Shown here piece after piece: positions 1 through 11,155 of a stretch of 64,000 bases of DNA (position 1 is the stretch's first letter; each line of letters starts with the position of its first letter). The position numbers were made by a program, and so were the translations under genes. The DNA comes from Choristoneura fumiferana (taxonomy: Eukaryota > Arthropoda > Insecta > Lepidoptera > Tortricidae), in assembly GCF_025370935.1 (NCBI RefSeq), contig NC_133485.1:15500161-15564160 (forward strand), given 5' to 3'. Below the pieces are notes generated by a model that was not told where the DNA came from, did no database searches, and saw only the letters and a program-made list of their open reading frames with translations.

Positions 1-83
1 GTCTGGGAATTTAATGAAAATTTTGGAATCCTCGTGAGAACTGAGTAGAAGACAAAGGGGATTTTCTTTAATTGTAAAAATAT

Positions 84-266
84 CCTATTAATATTATAAA
101 TGTGACTGTTTGTGAAGATGTTTGGATGTTTGTTACTCAATCACGTCTAAACCGATTTAGATGCAATTCGGTACAGCTAGTTTCAGCCCCGGGGAAGGAC
201 ATAGGATAGTTTTTATCCGGGAAACTTGCATAGTTGTCGCGGGGTAGCTAGGCAATAGCTAGGAGG
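84..266 (+). mobile_element. Lep1-like mini-Helitron, degraded
   Basis: Begins near CTATTAATATTATAAATG, then carries a diverged body with an accgatttagatgcaat motif and atccgggaaac, and ends near agctaggcaatagctagg. This is the layout of the better-preserved copy at 61.3 kb. It encodes nothing. Confidence 0.5.
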
Positions 267-1390
267 TAAATAAATAAATGAAAGCTAATAGTTAGCTTAA
301 TAGTTAGTTTGTAGTTTATATTATAGGATTAGGTTAATTTTATTTTGTTTATTGTATACTGTAGTTTCTAAGGAGTATTTTTATATTTTTTTTTATGTTA
401 CTTCAATAAATGAGTATTTGTATAGTTAGCCCATTTTAAATAATATTTTTGAATTCAAATACATCCGGCTGTTTTTGTATGAAAGAGCAACCAACAAACA
501 CTCTACAAACTTTTCCGTTTAAAACATTAAAACATTCGTTGGTATGTATGTCCCTCTTAATGCGATAAGCGGTATCTCAAAAAAACACTTTTGAGTTATT
601 TTTACTATCTGACGCAAAATGTTGTTAAAATGATACTAGTAACACAACAGTGTTTTTTTTTTTTAGATAAGTACCTACCACCTTTTGCCTTACGAACAGG
701 ACTTCATTTCTGATTTAATAAGTACATCAATAAATCATTTTATTCAGACACCTTTCGATGCTCAATACGTCGTAAATAATGACAATTACATTCGTAGTGG
801 TATCCTAGCTTTGCGGTTAGTCCAAGTACAGGTATGAGACCGCAAGCAAGTCATATTACCTGCACAGCATATTTCATTAATAATATCATTCAGGCTAAAC
901 CACATTTAACATCGACCTCATTCCGTATATCATTAGACAAAATTTCACATGAATAATATGTCAATCCAATCTATAGAAAGGGTAAACAAAGACGCCCATT
1001 TACCCCAACCACAGAATTGAATGATGTAAAAACCTAGAACCTATTGCAAAATAATTAATCTGTTTAGTAAATTGATTAATTTATTAATTGAATAGATCAA
1101 AGTATTTTTGTCTATTTTATTATTTACAATACTTGATATTAATTCCAAAGACTGTTTATTCAATTAGAAAATTAAATATTGAAATCAAGTGAATTTCGGT
1201 GAAAAAAATGATAAGACGTCTAGCTAAAAGACACGAATTATATATAAATGTGTTATTGATTCGATCGAGTGGGTGTTTGTATATATAGTAATTTTGATGA
1301 AATCGGTTTGTTTACACTTTCCATAAATTGCATTGACTTAACGTATACTAGCTTCTTCTGATTCGCTATACACTATACAGAATGGTCATC
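267..1390. other. No recognised feature
   Basis: AT-rich DNA with homopolymer runs. I see no exon, tRNA or clear repeat on either strand. Confidence 0.5.
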
Positions 1391-1399
1391 GTGGTCATA

Positions 1400-1840
1400 G
1401 TGAAACATTGTGAAAACTTTCTTCAAGGGCGGATCCACCGTTGTGGGTTGTGGACACTATGGCCACGCCCACAACCCTAATAGACTGGTAATGACACCTT
1501 TCACGGTCTATTGAAACCGATAGGCCAATGTCTTGATGCGCGGCGAAGAGGAAATAGGTAATCAAATCCAAAAGTCGTTCATGAGACATGAACTCATGAT
1601 TGTTAATGGACGAGTTCGTACTCCGACTCGCACTTCGCCGGAGACAGCACGGGCACTACCTACAGAACTAATAAGACAAGCATCACTTATCACGGCGCCT
1701 ATTGAGTTTTGTGGTACGAAGCACGCAGTTGTTGTCAAATTTTTATCTGCTGTTTTGTTCATGTTCTTTGTTCACTGTATTGATAGGTATTTTTTAGTTT
1801 GGCAATAAATGCATATTATTATTATCATTATTATTAAATG
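1400..1840 (+). mobile_element. Probable non-LTR retroelement 3' end with (ATT)n tail
   Basis: A 91-codon open frame (1,533-1,808) stops just before GGCAATAAATGC and a run of ATT/ATC triplets. That is the form of a LINE or SINE 3' terminus with an AATAAA signal and a microsatellite tail. The frame has no domain I recognise and is probably not a gene. Confidence 0.4.
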
Positions 1841-1971
1841 CCAAGCGGGCAAGTGGACGAGGCGATCATATTGTTATTCCGTTTTGGAATGCGCTTCGAG
1901 TGTGACGTTAGGTTACGAGTAGTTCGCATGTTGTTTTCAGTTCTATTCAGTTAATAATTGTTTAAAAAAAA

Positions 1972-2002
1972 TACATAACCCTTCTTCGGGCAGTCGGGTA
2001 AT
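1972..2002 (-). repeat. Dispersed short repeat (CCCGACTGCCCGAAG type)
   Basis: CATAACCCTTCTTCGGGCAG and the bases after it match the reverse complement of a block at 2,677-2,705 and, closely, a block at 63,565-63,586. The 2-kb pair is inverted and could be the two ends of a ~735-bp element. Confidence 0.4.
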
Positions 2003-2496
2003 GATAATTAAGGGCCATAGTTTTAATGAGTTTTGCCCCTGTTTTATTTTTATTTTTGACGCTGACGCGTACAAACTATGATTTGTTTGCATGATCTGTC
2101 TCATTAGACAAAATGAGTATCGATACATGTAAGTATAGCTGTAGATACGAGTAATCAACTCAAGTTTAGTTCAGAGAGAGTTAAGCGGTGTAATCATACT
2201 TATGTATAAGACATAAGTATAAATAGATTAGGTTTCAACTTGGAATGATCATTCGTTCAACATACACAAGTGAAGGAAAATTTATGGAAATCGTGAGCAG
2301 GGGAATAAATTTAGCTTTAGCATTGAGAACTTGTTCATACAACAGAGGTAGCAGAGCGTTTTCAAGTCTCTCCAATATCATACAATAGAAATAGGAGAAA
2401 GCGATACGCAAAGCTCAAAAAGCTACAGTTGTATGTATGTAAATTTACAAGAAATGTAGAGCATTTATTGGTACGATTTTAGATAATATTATGACC

Positions 2497-2632
2497 ATAT
2501 CGCTGCTTTAATTTGATAGTGACACAACTCTAAATTCTAGGGCAGTACATTTTGAAATATGTCATTAAATAGTTCAATTTTAACGCTCCCTTTATTTTGG
2601 ATTGTGTACTATCAAATTAAAGCAACGATATA
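2497..2632. mobile_element. Palindromic MITE-like hairpin
   Basis: The arm at 2,497-2,527 and its inverted copy at 2,602-2,632 (TTTAATTTGATAGT / ACTATCAAATTAAA) differ by one substitution and one indel over ~31 bp. The centre is ~75 bp of unrelated AT-rich DNA. Arm-loop-arm architecture without an ORF fits a non-autonomous DNA transposon. Confidence 0.6.
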
Positions 2633-2676
2633 GTGATAAAAAGCGCGCCGAAGGGAAAAAAGTCGTAATTTTCACC

Positions 2677-2706
2677 CGACTTCCCGAAGGAGGGCTATTC
2701 AATGAA
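2677..2706 (+). repeat. Dispersed short repeat, inverted partner of the 1.98-kb copy
   Basis: CACCCGACTTCCCGAAGGAG mirrors the block at 1,972-2,002. The pair encloses the hairpin at 2.5 kb. Confidence 0.4.
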
Positions 2707-4127
2707 TGTATGTTTATTAGGTTCTTTACTAACTTTTATTAACTTTAAAACTTTAATTTAACGTCGATATCTCGCTGAAACCGAGTATTCGCTCAGACAC
2801 TAGTAGTTCCTAAGGTATCAAAAATTACATTACATGATCTTGTTTCCAAATAGCCTAATGAACAATTTAAAAACGTTAACAGTGTTAACATAGCGTGTAG
2901 AAGATTTAAAATTTTATTTCTCAACACTATAATTTCGTAATTTGTTAGCCTAACGAAACTCATTAAGCATTGATTGTAGACATTTTTCAAATTATATGGC
3001 ACGGCGCGTTATATAAAGGTTGCACAATTGGAAAGGGCCCTGCAAGTTGTCGCAATACAAAAACATGACAAACAAAAGGTTCAAGCCATTGTCATTATTG
3101 TAGTCACTATTAAATTACATAATATACGTCGGAGCAGGCTAGTTAATTATAAGTTTTTCTCGAATATTTAATTTTTATTACAAGTTCATTTGGATCACTT
3201 TGTTGACCGTATATTCGTCTGTCAAGATTTTTTTCTTAGAAATGCATGGAAGTAAATATCAAACTGATATATATTTATTTTCTAGCCATTTCCCACGTTT
3301 AGTCTACTCAGGACTCAGGTGTGCTTCGAGAAACAGTTCAAAAAAAACAATGAGCTTCTTTTTTTTTCCGGGACGAAAAGGCTCAACTGCCTTGCACGAG
3401 TAACAGGTTTTTTTTTTATTGAAATAGTAATTATTAATAATAAGATCTGGGGATAATTTCATAACGTTTATTTTCAGTGACGCCAGTTACAGAGGTATAC
3501 CTACCTATACTTACCTATGACTATGAACTAGAAAATTGGCGATGATGTGTATTACGTACTTTTTACTAAAACTACCAATAATATAACTGGTCGAACAAAA
3601 ATTTTTGCGCATTTAAAACATTGATAGAAATAAAACTCTCATGTTACTTTATATTTGCCACTAGTGTCTCATGTTAATTAATATTATCATTGTGAAACTG
3701 GATATCAAAGTGCAGTTGCTTGTTTCCTAGTTTTCCGTTCTAGTACCCTCTATTAACATCGATATCTTAAGAATTACTGTCAAACAAATCGCCTAATCGC
3801 GAGATTAAAAAGCCCTTAACGGTCAGCGTATTAACAAGTTACGTGACCCGGTTCCGTCCGCTTTAATGGTCAATTTTCACCTACGACTTACAATAAATTA
3901 TGCTTTTATCGCTCTTATGTTAATTTGTTTGTTCGTGAGCGATTCCATTTGTAAATTATTATAGGAAATCGACAGTTTGTTTGTTTTCAATTAGGGTTAA
4001 CAGCGGGATATATTTGGGATGGGAATAGACGATCTTTGAAGTTAGTCGCCAAATTCGTTCACTATAAAACAGTAGGTAACGTGACTGATTGACGTACGCG
4101 AGACAAAAGTGCGATAACAAACATGTA
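2707..4127. other. No recognised feature
   Basis: AT-rich sequence. Short open frames here have no protein-like composition or splice context. Confidence 0.45.
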
Positions 4128-4172
4128 CAACACGAGCATAAAATGAGCTATTTTACCCAAGACGTTCAGGGG
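4128..4172 (+). repeat. Fragment shared with 31.37 kb
   Basis: A ~40-bp block containing CATAAAATGAGC and TTTTACCCAAGACGTTCA recurs in reverse orientation at 31,373-31,420. The parent repeat is not recognised. Confidence 0.45.
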
Positions 4173-4604
4173 AGCTGGGCCTCCGGATCTTACTCACCGT
4201 ACGTAACACAGTAACAAAACTACTATTTCACGCTGGTATTCTGTGGGAGTGTGGTACTAACCCGGTCCCGGCCCATTCGTACTGCAGCCAGCAAGTGGTT
4301 ACAGCAAGGCTCTACCACATAAAAACACAAGGCTCTACCATTTACCGATGCCTAGAGTGTACCAGACAATGCTGCTCTTTTCACTAGATGGCTGGTACCG
4401 TTGGGTTGTAGGAACGATGTCATATTAACATTGTAATACTTAGCAAAGTGTTTGTAAACAATCTGAAACAATATCACTACGACAACGGTACATGGTGTTT
4501 ATGCCAACAAATGACGAGAGTACTAACAATGATAGTTGTAAGTATAATAAGACTAGCTATTACCAGTGACTTTGTCTGCAAATAATTCGCGCACAATACA
4601 ATAC

Positions 4605-4710
4605 AATGACTCTTTATTGAACACCAATACCTAGTAAGAAGTACAGAAGACACAGGTATATAGAGATTTTCCGAGGTAAGCAGAAGGCGGCCTTATCTTT
4701 CACTGCGGGA
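4605..4710 (-). mobile_element. Retroelement 3' end, minus strand
   Basis: Read on the minus strand it ends in TTCAATAAAGAGTCATTG followed by TATTG repeats. It is preceded by a GCCGCCTTCTGCTTACC block that I associate with moth retroelement tails. Truncated and non-coding. Confidence 0.4.
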
Positions 4711-5055
4711 ACTTTACAATTTTCCGGAATAAAAACTATTGTACCTATGCTTTTCCCAGAATCTCTAATGATTTCTGTATCAGATTGCATCACCATCGGG
4801 TAAAAAGCAAAACAAATAAACATACACCTACTGGCATTTATAATAAATATGAAGTAGTTATGATAGAATAGTTAGAAATATAACCACAATTTAGTACCTT
4901 TTTACTTATATATATCGCGGAAGCTTCTCCCTCCTCGGAAAGAAAAAGAAAACCGATCTTGTGTATCGAATTCCGAACGAAATTAGCAAATTGGTGCCCT
5001 TAACATTAAGCAAATCAATAGGTAGTGGCTGGGAAGTTCTCAATCGCGTTGATAG

Positions 5056-5102
5056 TACAGCCCAAGCCATCTCAGTCTGAGATGAGGCCTGTGCCCAAAA
5101 TT
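5056..5102 (+). mobile_element. SINE tail fragment (SINE-1 family)
   Basis: CCCAAGCCATCTCAGTCTGA and GATGAGGCCTGTGCCCA match the 3' body of the full SINE at 57.4 kb. Confidence 0.5.
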
Positions 5103-5305
5103 AGACCGTAAATAGGCAAACCATACTCCGGCAGTTTCATTCACACATGCTTTCTCCTTCCAATTTAAGCTTTTCTATTTATATCAATTAGCCGTTGTTT
5201 GTCGGCTGTTAATTACTAATCCCATGACAGACATATTGACAGGCGCCTGTCAAATCTCACTTGACGCTTTCGTCTCGCGTAGACACTGGTAGAGTTATTA
5301 AAATA

Positions 5306-5340
5306 CTAGTCTGTGGCCGCGGCATCGCTCGCGTAAATCA
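5306..5340 (-). mobile_element. Helitron (Lep1-like) 3' end
   Basis: The minus strand reads ACGCGAGCGATGCCGCGGCC, then CTAG followed by T. A small GC stem sits about 10 nt before CTAG, as in the copies at 34.25 and 61.47 kb. It directly abuts the exon-like frame above 5,341. Confidence 0.5.
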
Positions 5341-5545
5341 TTAGATTTGGTTGGCGTTCGGGTTGGTCAGTCAGAGCTATAAGGAGTACTTTGGACCATT
5401 TCGGTTCGATTACTTTCTCGAGATATTGTACTTCATGTACTGAGAGCATAAAGGAGATTCCATCCTCACTAGCTTCCAAACGCTGTTTCAGACGGAGCAG
5501 ATACTGTCTTGCCGAATCAACCAGACACATGGTTGAAACATGATA
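5341..5545 (-). pseudogene. Exon-like open frame next to a Helitron-type end (possible captured gene fragment)
   Basis: The minus strand reads a T-rich stretch, ACAAAATTTTAG, as a plausible acceptor at 5,546. About 68 sense codons follow with no stop, beginning YHVSTMCLVDSARQYLLRLK and including LSVHEVQYLEKVIEPKWSK. The composition looks like a soluble, helical protein. I do not recognise the family. There is no convincing donor. Instead the frame runs into ACGCGAGCGATGCCGCGG and CTAG, the signature of the Lep1-like Helitron 3' end seen elsewhere in the window. Capture of a host exon, or insertion of the Helitron into an exon, would both explain this. The frame is not compatible with direct splicing from the 23.7-kb exon (phase 1 would hit a stop). 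Confidence 0.35.
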
Positions 5546-5929
5546 CTAAAATTTTGTTTGCTTCCCTTGGATCGATGTGACGTATTTTCCCTTTGCTCAA
5601 ACTTAAAGAAGTGGCAAGTAAGGTTTAATGATTGATTGTTAACTTAATAAATGCTGTCCCTTGTAAATGGAAACTGTTCAATTTACCGCACCCGCGATGC
5701 GAGGGGTGACTTCTTTATTTGTCATTGTTTTACTTTTACAACTTGGGGGTTCGTTGTTTCTTTAACGCGATGCACAATCGGTATTGTTTGTTATTTTAGG
5801 GGAATTGAGCAATCAGGGAAAAAACTGGATATTCCGGAAAACTGTGTGTCACTGAAAAAAATTTAACTAAATAACCATCATCATCATCCATGCCTACACT
5901 GCTGTTTGTTGATCTTATACACCAATGTA

Positions 5930-5988
5930 ATTCTGGTTATAACGACCAAAATATTGTTGTCCCTTCGATGTTGTTATAAACGGTTTTG
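5930..5988. repeat. Short imperfect palindrome (GGTTATAACGAC type)
   Basis: CTGGTTATAACGACC and, inverted, GTTGTTATAAACGG form the ends of a ~55-bp hairpin. A related start occurs at 17,660. Probably an eroded MITE. Confidence 0.35.
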
Positions 5989-6594
5989 ACTGTAGTTTTG
6001 TTTTTGTTTTGGTAGAGCAGAAGATGAAAGAAGAAGGAAATAATTTATTTGAAATATAACAAGGTAACAATTAAGATTCATCGGCGGACTCCGCACTAGA
6101 CTCTGGGCCTGTATCGCGGCCACTATAACAACTACACTACAGCAACTACAAGACTATTTTCCAAAGAAAGTCTGAAGGTTCACTGCTGATTGATAACCGA
6201 CAACTACAACCACCACCTAAGTTCTTCATGTTGATTAATACTTTTCTCTCACCAACATTTCCAAATCCACCGAAGTAGAACTAAATAAAATAAATACGCA
6301 TAAATAACAAAATAATGGACTTAAAACCCATAAGCGATAGGCAAATGAACCCGACCAATTTGTCTTAATTTTCACGGAACACATTAGAGTAAATCTTTCC
6401 ACTTTATGTATGGCCGGCCTAATGTACCAGATATCCGTTCAGATTTACATATTTCAATTAAGTGAGGTTTTGTAGTTTTAATTAGAGAATTTATGGTATG
6501 GAAGTTGAGACAGCGACTATAAATTGGTCATTTTAGTGTTTTACGCGTTTCAAATGCATTTTTCGGTTTCACGTGCTGTTGGGAAATTGTTATC

Positions 6595-6660
6595 TATACA
6601 CGCGGCAGCGTGTGCATCCAAGTTGAAAGAAAAAAAAACTGGCGAGGCAGCCGTGTATAT
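6595..6660 (+). repeat. Dispersed repeat (ACACGCGGCAGCGTGT type), copy 1
   Basis: ACACGCGGCAGCGTGT, then a CAAGTTGAAAG spacer and AACTGGCGAGGCAGCCGTGT. The second copy at 19,284-19,350 has the same order of blocks. The class is unknown. Confidence 0.45.
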
Positions 6661-7860
6661 ATTTACATGAAACATTTCGAGCTACGCTTAGCCCCTTATA
6701 TATAGATTTTAATTATTTTGTCAGTGAAGTTAACAACGACACATGTTCTTAATACTTATTGAACTTGACTCATTTCACATTTACGTTTTTGATGGGATAA
6801 AACTACTAGATTCACGCTATAGATCCAGCTGTTGAATTGAAACTCCTGGATTTTCCTAAATTCCCACGGAACTTCCAAAAATATATCGCGAATTTGCATT
6901 TGTTTATTTCAATATTGTATACATCCCGATCCTATGGGATATATGCGACATGTCAGCCAGGCATGCGGACAGACACAACCCAAAAGCATCTATGTCCAAG
7001 CTCAAATGGAGACGCTTCGCGGTCGTATTATCAATTACCAGTTAATTTCATCTGGAATCAACAATGGAAAACGACTTGCACTATTTTCACATATCTGCTA
7101 ATAGTAAGACAATTATACATCCGCAAACCAATCGATCATCAGTTCCGCTCCGTTTCCATCCATTAATCCATAAACATGCCCATTCCATACACGTTCCATA
7201 TCCTAACAATCTTTACACAAAAGTAGGGCAGCACAATTGCAACTGCAATTGCATCGCGATGTCAGTGGGGTGGAAACATACGGCGCTGAGTTACGTGCGG
7301 GCGCGGTCGTTTTAGCTTTAGTTTAACAATAAGTACAACACTATAAAATAGGTAAAAAATCAATATGTTAATGATATTAACAGAATGATAACCCAATAAC
7401 AAGCAGACACAGTTAGCATCATATGACAATATTCACTATGTTGTTGATGGTTTACCTGAACCTCGCTTAGTGCCTGTTTAACGCAAAGGTTTCCTTGCTT
7501 TAGCGTTCATAGGTACTTGATATCTTTAAAATCATAATTCCTTAGAATATTAATTGAACGTAACCTAAAATAAATATGTGTTCAACTAATTCATAAACTG
7601 CTCTTACTTTTTCTAGGTGATTTCTACTATATTATGATTTCTAGTAAAGATCAAACATACTAAACAACTTAAACCGCGTCGTCCACGGTCGTACGCAACG
7701 CACCGTAAGTCAAAGGTAGGAAATAAACACTTAGAAATTGCAGGACGGCAGCGGCCTTTGACGCAGCGCGTGCGCTTGCTGCCCAAGAAAATTGTAGATT
7801 TCATCGGGAACATTCGATCCAATTTTTTGAATAAATGTTGGTCGAAAATGCTATTTTTAA
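6661..7860. other. No confident feature; CpG-rich patch near 7.25-7.31 kb
   Basis: Open frames of 109 and 83 codons overlap here but in different frames, with no recognisable domain or convincing splice sites. A CpG-rich patch (GTGCGGGCGCGGTCG) lies at about 7,297-7,311. Its role is unknown. Confidence 0.4.
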
Positions 7861-7904
7861 TACAAGCTTCTTTTGTTGATTGTACATTTTGTTGAATGTA
7901 CTTG

Positions 7905-7980
7905 CTATATTATCCAAACTACATTTGCGTACCAAATTTCAAGTCGATGCCATTAACCGTTGAAAAGTTCCGTCCAGTTT
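7905..7980 (+). repeat. Retroelement-derived repeat fragment
   Basis: TACCAAATTTCAAGTCGATG and CCATTAACCGTTGAAAAGTT recur with changes at 39,450-39,495. The shared block identifies a dispersed element, but not its class. Confidence 0.4.
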
Positions 7981-8404
7981 TACAGTTGATACCAATGCGC
8001 TGAAAATTTCTAAACATGAAAATAATTACATGTAATAACAATACTAAATTACTAATATATAATATTATGATGTTTATAGGTAAATAAATAAAATTCTGCC
8101 AACTTTAGCGTAACGTCTAGTACATCATAATGACGTATTAGATGTCGAAACAAATCAAGTATTTTGTTCTGTTTATTTATAAGCAGTTTCACCCGTCGTG
8201 TCCCATCGTTACTTGGATTATTACGTTAAAAGCAATAAAAGCATTAAGTACGGCTTAAAGATTCATGTTTATTACAAATAATATTATACTTCGAACGCTG
8301 TACGCTGTGCCTACTGCAGTGGTGCGGCGTTGTTTCGTTTACATCGAAGTTTTGGTGAAAAAACAATTTTGAATTAGGTAGTTATGATTGAAATCAGAAT
8401 CGTT

Positions 8405-8466
8405 CGTGGTAGCCTAATGATTTGATCAATGGCCTATTAAGCAGAGGGTTTAAATCCAGGATTATA
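8405..8466 (+). mobile_element. Degraded tRNA-like SINE head
   Basis: GGTAGCCTAATGATTTGATC, AAGCAGAGGGTTTAAATCCA: a decayed version of the A-box/B-box head of the SINE at 57.4 kb. Confidence 0.35.
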
Positions 8467-8512
8467 TTTATTTAACAATACATTTGAAAAATCACCGACT
8501 TAGCCAAGCAAA

Positions 8513-8878
8513 TTTGCTGGTTGAAGTGGCAATGGGCAGGGCATATAGCACGGAGAACAGATGACCGCTGGGGCCGAAAAGTTTTCGAATGGAGACCCGG
8601 ATCTGCAAGTGCAGCGTAGGACGTCCACCGAGATAGACGGATGGCCTGCAGGGCTACTAAACTAAACTGTCGTGCGGTCCCTCTCGCTCTCGTATTAAAT
8701 AGTATAAGTGTCAGAGGGATCGCACGACACGAACTTCGAGTTTCGAAGTAGCCCTGCAGGTTAAAGCCGCGGGTGCACGATGGATGCAGGCCGCTTCTAA
8801 CTGAAGTAACTGGAGGTTTATGGGGGGAGGCCTAATGTCCAACAGTGGACGCCCTATGGCTGGTATGATTATGATGAC
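8513..8878 (+). mobile_element. RTE LINE 3' end interrupted by a nested MITE
   Basis: Translates to the RTE reverse transcriptase C-terminus (LKWQWAGHIARRTDDRWGRK-like). It resumes after 8,760 with AAAGCCGCGGGTGCACGATG and finishes with the GGCCTAATGTCCAACAGTGG tail and GATGAT triplets. The interruption is the hairpin at 8,651-8,754. Dead fragment with frameshifts. Confidence 0.75.
8651..8754. mobile_element. Hairpin MITE (GGGCTACT family), nested in an RTE
   Basis: GGGCTACT...AGTAGCCC termini are flanked on both sides by TGCA (8,647-8,650 and 8,755-8,758), or equally are part of a 14-bp perfect inverted repeat CCTGCAGGGCTACT. The interior arms (GTCGTGCGGTCCCTCTCGCT and its inverse) pair again. 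Three further copies lie at 14.1, 17.2 and 47.4 kb. Confidence 0.8.
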
Positions 8879-9175
8879 ATTTGAAAACGACTCCTTTATA
8901 CGAAAATGATAGTATTTATGTATGAAGCTTCGTGAAATAGCCCGTGGTCATTTATTTTCCATATCCGAATTGACCGAAACAATCACATCATTTCAGCGGT
9001 CAAATTAAGGTTCAGCGCTCTTTCAAAGTTCATTCACGTTTTAACAGAGTTGACAAGCTCTAATTTAAACGTGACAGATACGATATTGTTGTCAAAATCC
9101 CTCTCAAAAATAAAAAAAAGTTCTTTGTCGTTTCGTCACGTCTTTCGAAAGATTTAAGAATTTTTATGGTATAGG

Positions 9176-9440
9176 GGGCAAACGAGCAAACGGATCGCCT
9201 GATGGTAAGCGATTACTGTCGCCCATGGACACCTGCAACACCAGAAGAGTCACAAGTGCGTTGCCGGCCTTTTAGGTAGGCCGCTCTTTTATTGAAAGCT
9301 TGAAGGTCATATCGGTTCGGGAATACCGCAAACGATAGGACATGTGGGGATAGTTCATTACAGAGTTTTGCTGTGCGAGGCAAAAAAAAACTGAAAAAAC
9401 GCACAGTAAAGGACTGCCAACCATCTAAATGGTGAGGATG
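9176..9440 (-). mobile_element. Non-LTR retroelement 3' end (GCAAACGAGCAAACGG family)
   Basis: Reverse-strand copy of the tail family at 18.8 kb: ggcaaacgagcaaacggatc, cgcctgatggtaagcgatta, cgttgccggccttttaggta. The rest (jagged, with TTTTTTTTTGCC) reaches ~9,440. CR1- or jockey-like by recollection. No ORF survives. Confidence 0.6.
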
Positions 9441-10088
9441 GAAGTGGATATTAACATAGGTATAATTAAATCAGTTGTGGAAGAAATACAAAATATGTAT
9501 GTACTTGGGCCAATCAACTTTTTTACCCATACTAATCTGTCCGCGACATTTTTCATACAATTGCAGATTTTTGTAATAAGCATGTTTTTTTCTGTAATTT
9601 AATAGATGGTGTACATGAATACATGCCATCCTACGTAAGTTCAACCTACAAGTATTAAACCGTGAAGTATCTTGTTGGAAATACGATTTTTCGGTAACGC
9701 CAGAGACAAAGGTAAAATAGTTGATTGGCCCGCTCACACCATTTTAACTATGGAACTACGGTAAAAAAATATCTCATGAAATACTCTACAGGTATCTTAT
9801 ATAATTTAAGAAGTTGATCAAACTTATTTCCAAATCAATGGGTCTAAAAACGTATCAATGTGATGATTCCGTAAAAGTTGTCCTATATGTTATGTTCTCT
9901 ATCCTCAGAATAACACAGGGAATTTTACTTTGTTTTATTAATTGTTCAGTACTTGTAGCCGAAATTCAATCCATTTGAGATTGCAACAGGTTGTTAAAAA
10001 CCACGTCAACCATTCGAGGGAGAAATAGCCGAACTCTTTCTTCTGATAATGCTCTTTTATAAGCTCAAAACGCATCAGCTGCGGGTGG
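9441..10088. other. No recognised feature
   Basis: AT-rich, with an 88-codon chance frame on the minus strand (9,471-9,737) lacking any domain. Confidence 0.45.
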
Positions 10089-10090
10089 TA

Positions 10091-10215
10091 CAGTCGAGGT
10101 CATAAACTTGTGAGCAAAAATTTGATCAATAATGAAAACGACTCTATTGTGAACGGCGTAAAATCTTGTTCAGATTTTGATCAAATTTTTGTTCACAAGT
10201 TTATGAACTCGACTG
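10091..10215. mobile_element. Tc1/mariner-type hairpin MITE (CAGTCGAG family), copy 1
   Basis: The 39-bp arms starting CAGTCGAGGTCATAAACTTG and their inverse differ at two positions. TA lies on both sides (10,089-10,090; 10,216-10,217), as expected of TA target duplication. A central non-arm block contains AACGGCGTAAAA. The second copy is at 47,994. Confidence 0.8.
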
Positions 10216-10219
10216 TACA

Positions 10220-10825
10220 GCAATTTCAGGACGCATTATCCTCCTAAAGCCCAAGTCAAACTTTTGACTTATGAACATCAAACTTTATGTAATTTATGAT
10301 AGAGTTTGATGTTCAAATTACAATAAGTTCTTTATAAAAGACTGGGTGTAAATTAAAGTTTTTTTTACCGATTTAAAAAAAGGAGGTGCATTGTTTTTTT
10401 TTAATACCTAGTAGGTATTTGAATAGATCAATAAAATTCCATTCATCTCCATACTTGGCTCAAGAACTCTAGCAGTCTATACACAGCGACCTCTTCTAAT
10501 TAGGAACGCAAACCCAAACGTACCACCAACATCATTTTGCGCATCGTAAAATTAATTACATACCATCCGAGACCTTATGCTAATTGCACACGGTGCACTG
10601 TGCCCTTTTTGAACGGTAAAATTATTGTAAAATGAGGTCAGATGCACTAGTATACTAATTAAATAAAACTGGACACGTATCGGTTACAGGTATGTTTGTA
10701 TGGAGAATTATGTGCATAGAGAACGCAAAATAAGGTACCTATTCAAGATGTTTCAAAATATATTCGGAATGGTTCAGCAGGTGCGTGAATAATGTTTTTC
10801 CATCGTATTTTCTTCTTTTCGCGTT
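10220..10825. other. No recognised feature
   Basis: AT-rich, with a possible local inverted repeat (ATCAAACTTTATG / CATAAATTACATAAAG region near 10,272-10,310). Nothing coding. Confidence 0.4.
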
Positions 10826-11155
10826 TCTTTGCGTGATAGAATCCGGAATACGGAAATTCGTCAAAGAACTAAAGTCACCGACATAGGAAAAATATGCAAG
10901 TTGAAGTGGCAATGCGGGCGGGCCACATCGCTCGAAGAACAGATAACCGTTGGGGGAGAACAGTCCTCGAGTGGCGACCACGAACCGGAAGACGAAGCTT
11001 TGGCAGGCCTCCCACCAGGTGGACTGACGACATCGTGAGAGTTGCGGGAAACCCGTGGATGCAAGTGGCGAGTTGTCGTTCATTGTGGCATTCTAAGGAG
11101 GAGGCATTTGTTCAGCAGTGGACGTCTTCCGCCTGATGATGATGATGATGATGAT
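10826..11155 (+). mobile_element. RTE LINE 3' end (best-preserved C-terminus)
   Basis: Frame 10,894-11,136 encodes AGHIARRTDNRWGRTVLEWR then GRPPTRWTDDIVRVAG and VQQWTSS, the conserved C-terminal tail of RTE-clade reverse transcriptases. It stops and is followed by GATGATGATGATGATGATGA. Only the last ~110 codons of the parent ORF remain, and upstream sequence is absent (5' truncation). Longer antisense frames over it are shadows. Confidence 0.85.

Noticed and set aside
6837..7166. 109-codon plus ORF
   Set aside because: Random-looking composition, overlapped by another frame, no domain or splice context.
10739..11083. 114-codon minus ORF and a 67-codon minus ORF
   Set aside because: Antisense shadows of the RTE reverse transcriptase C-terminus on the plus strand.
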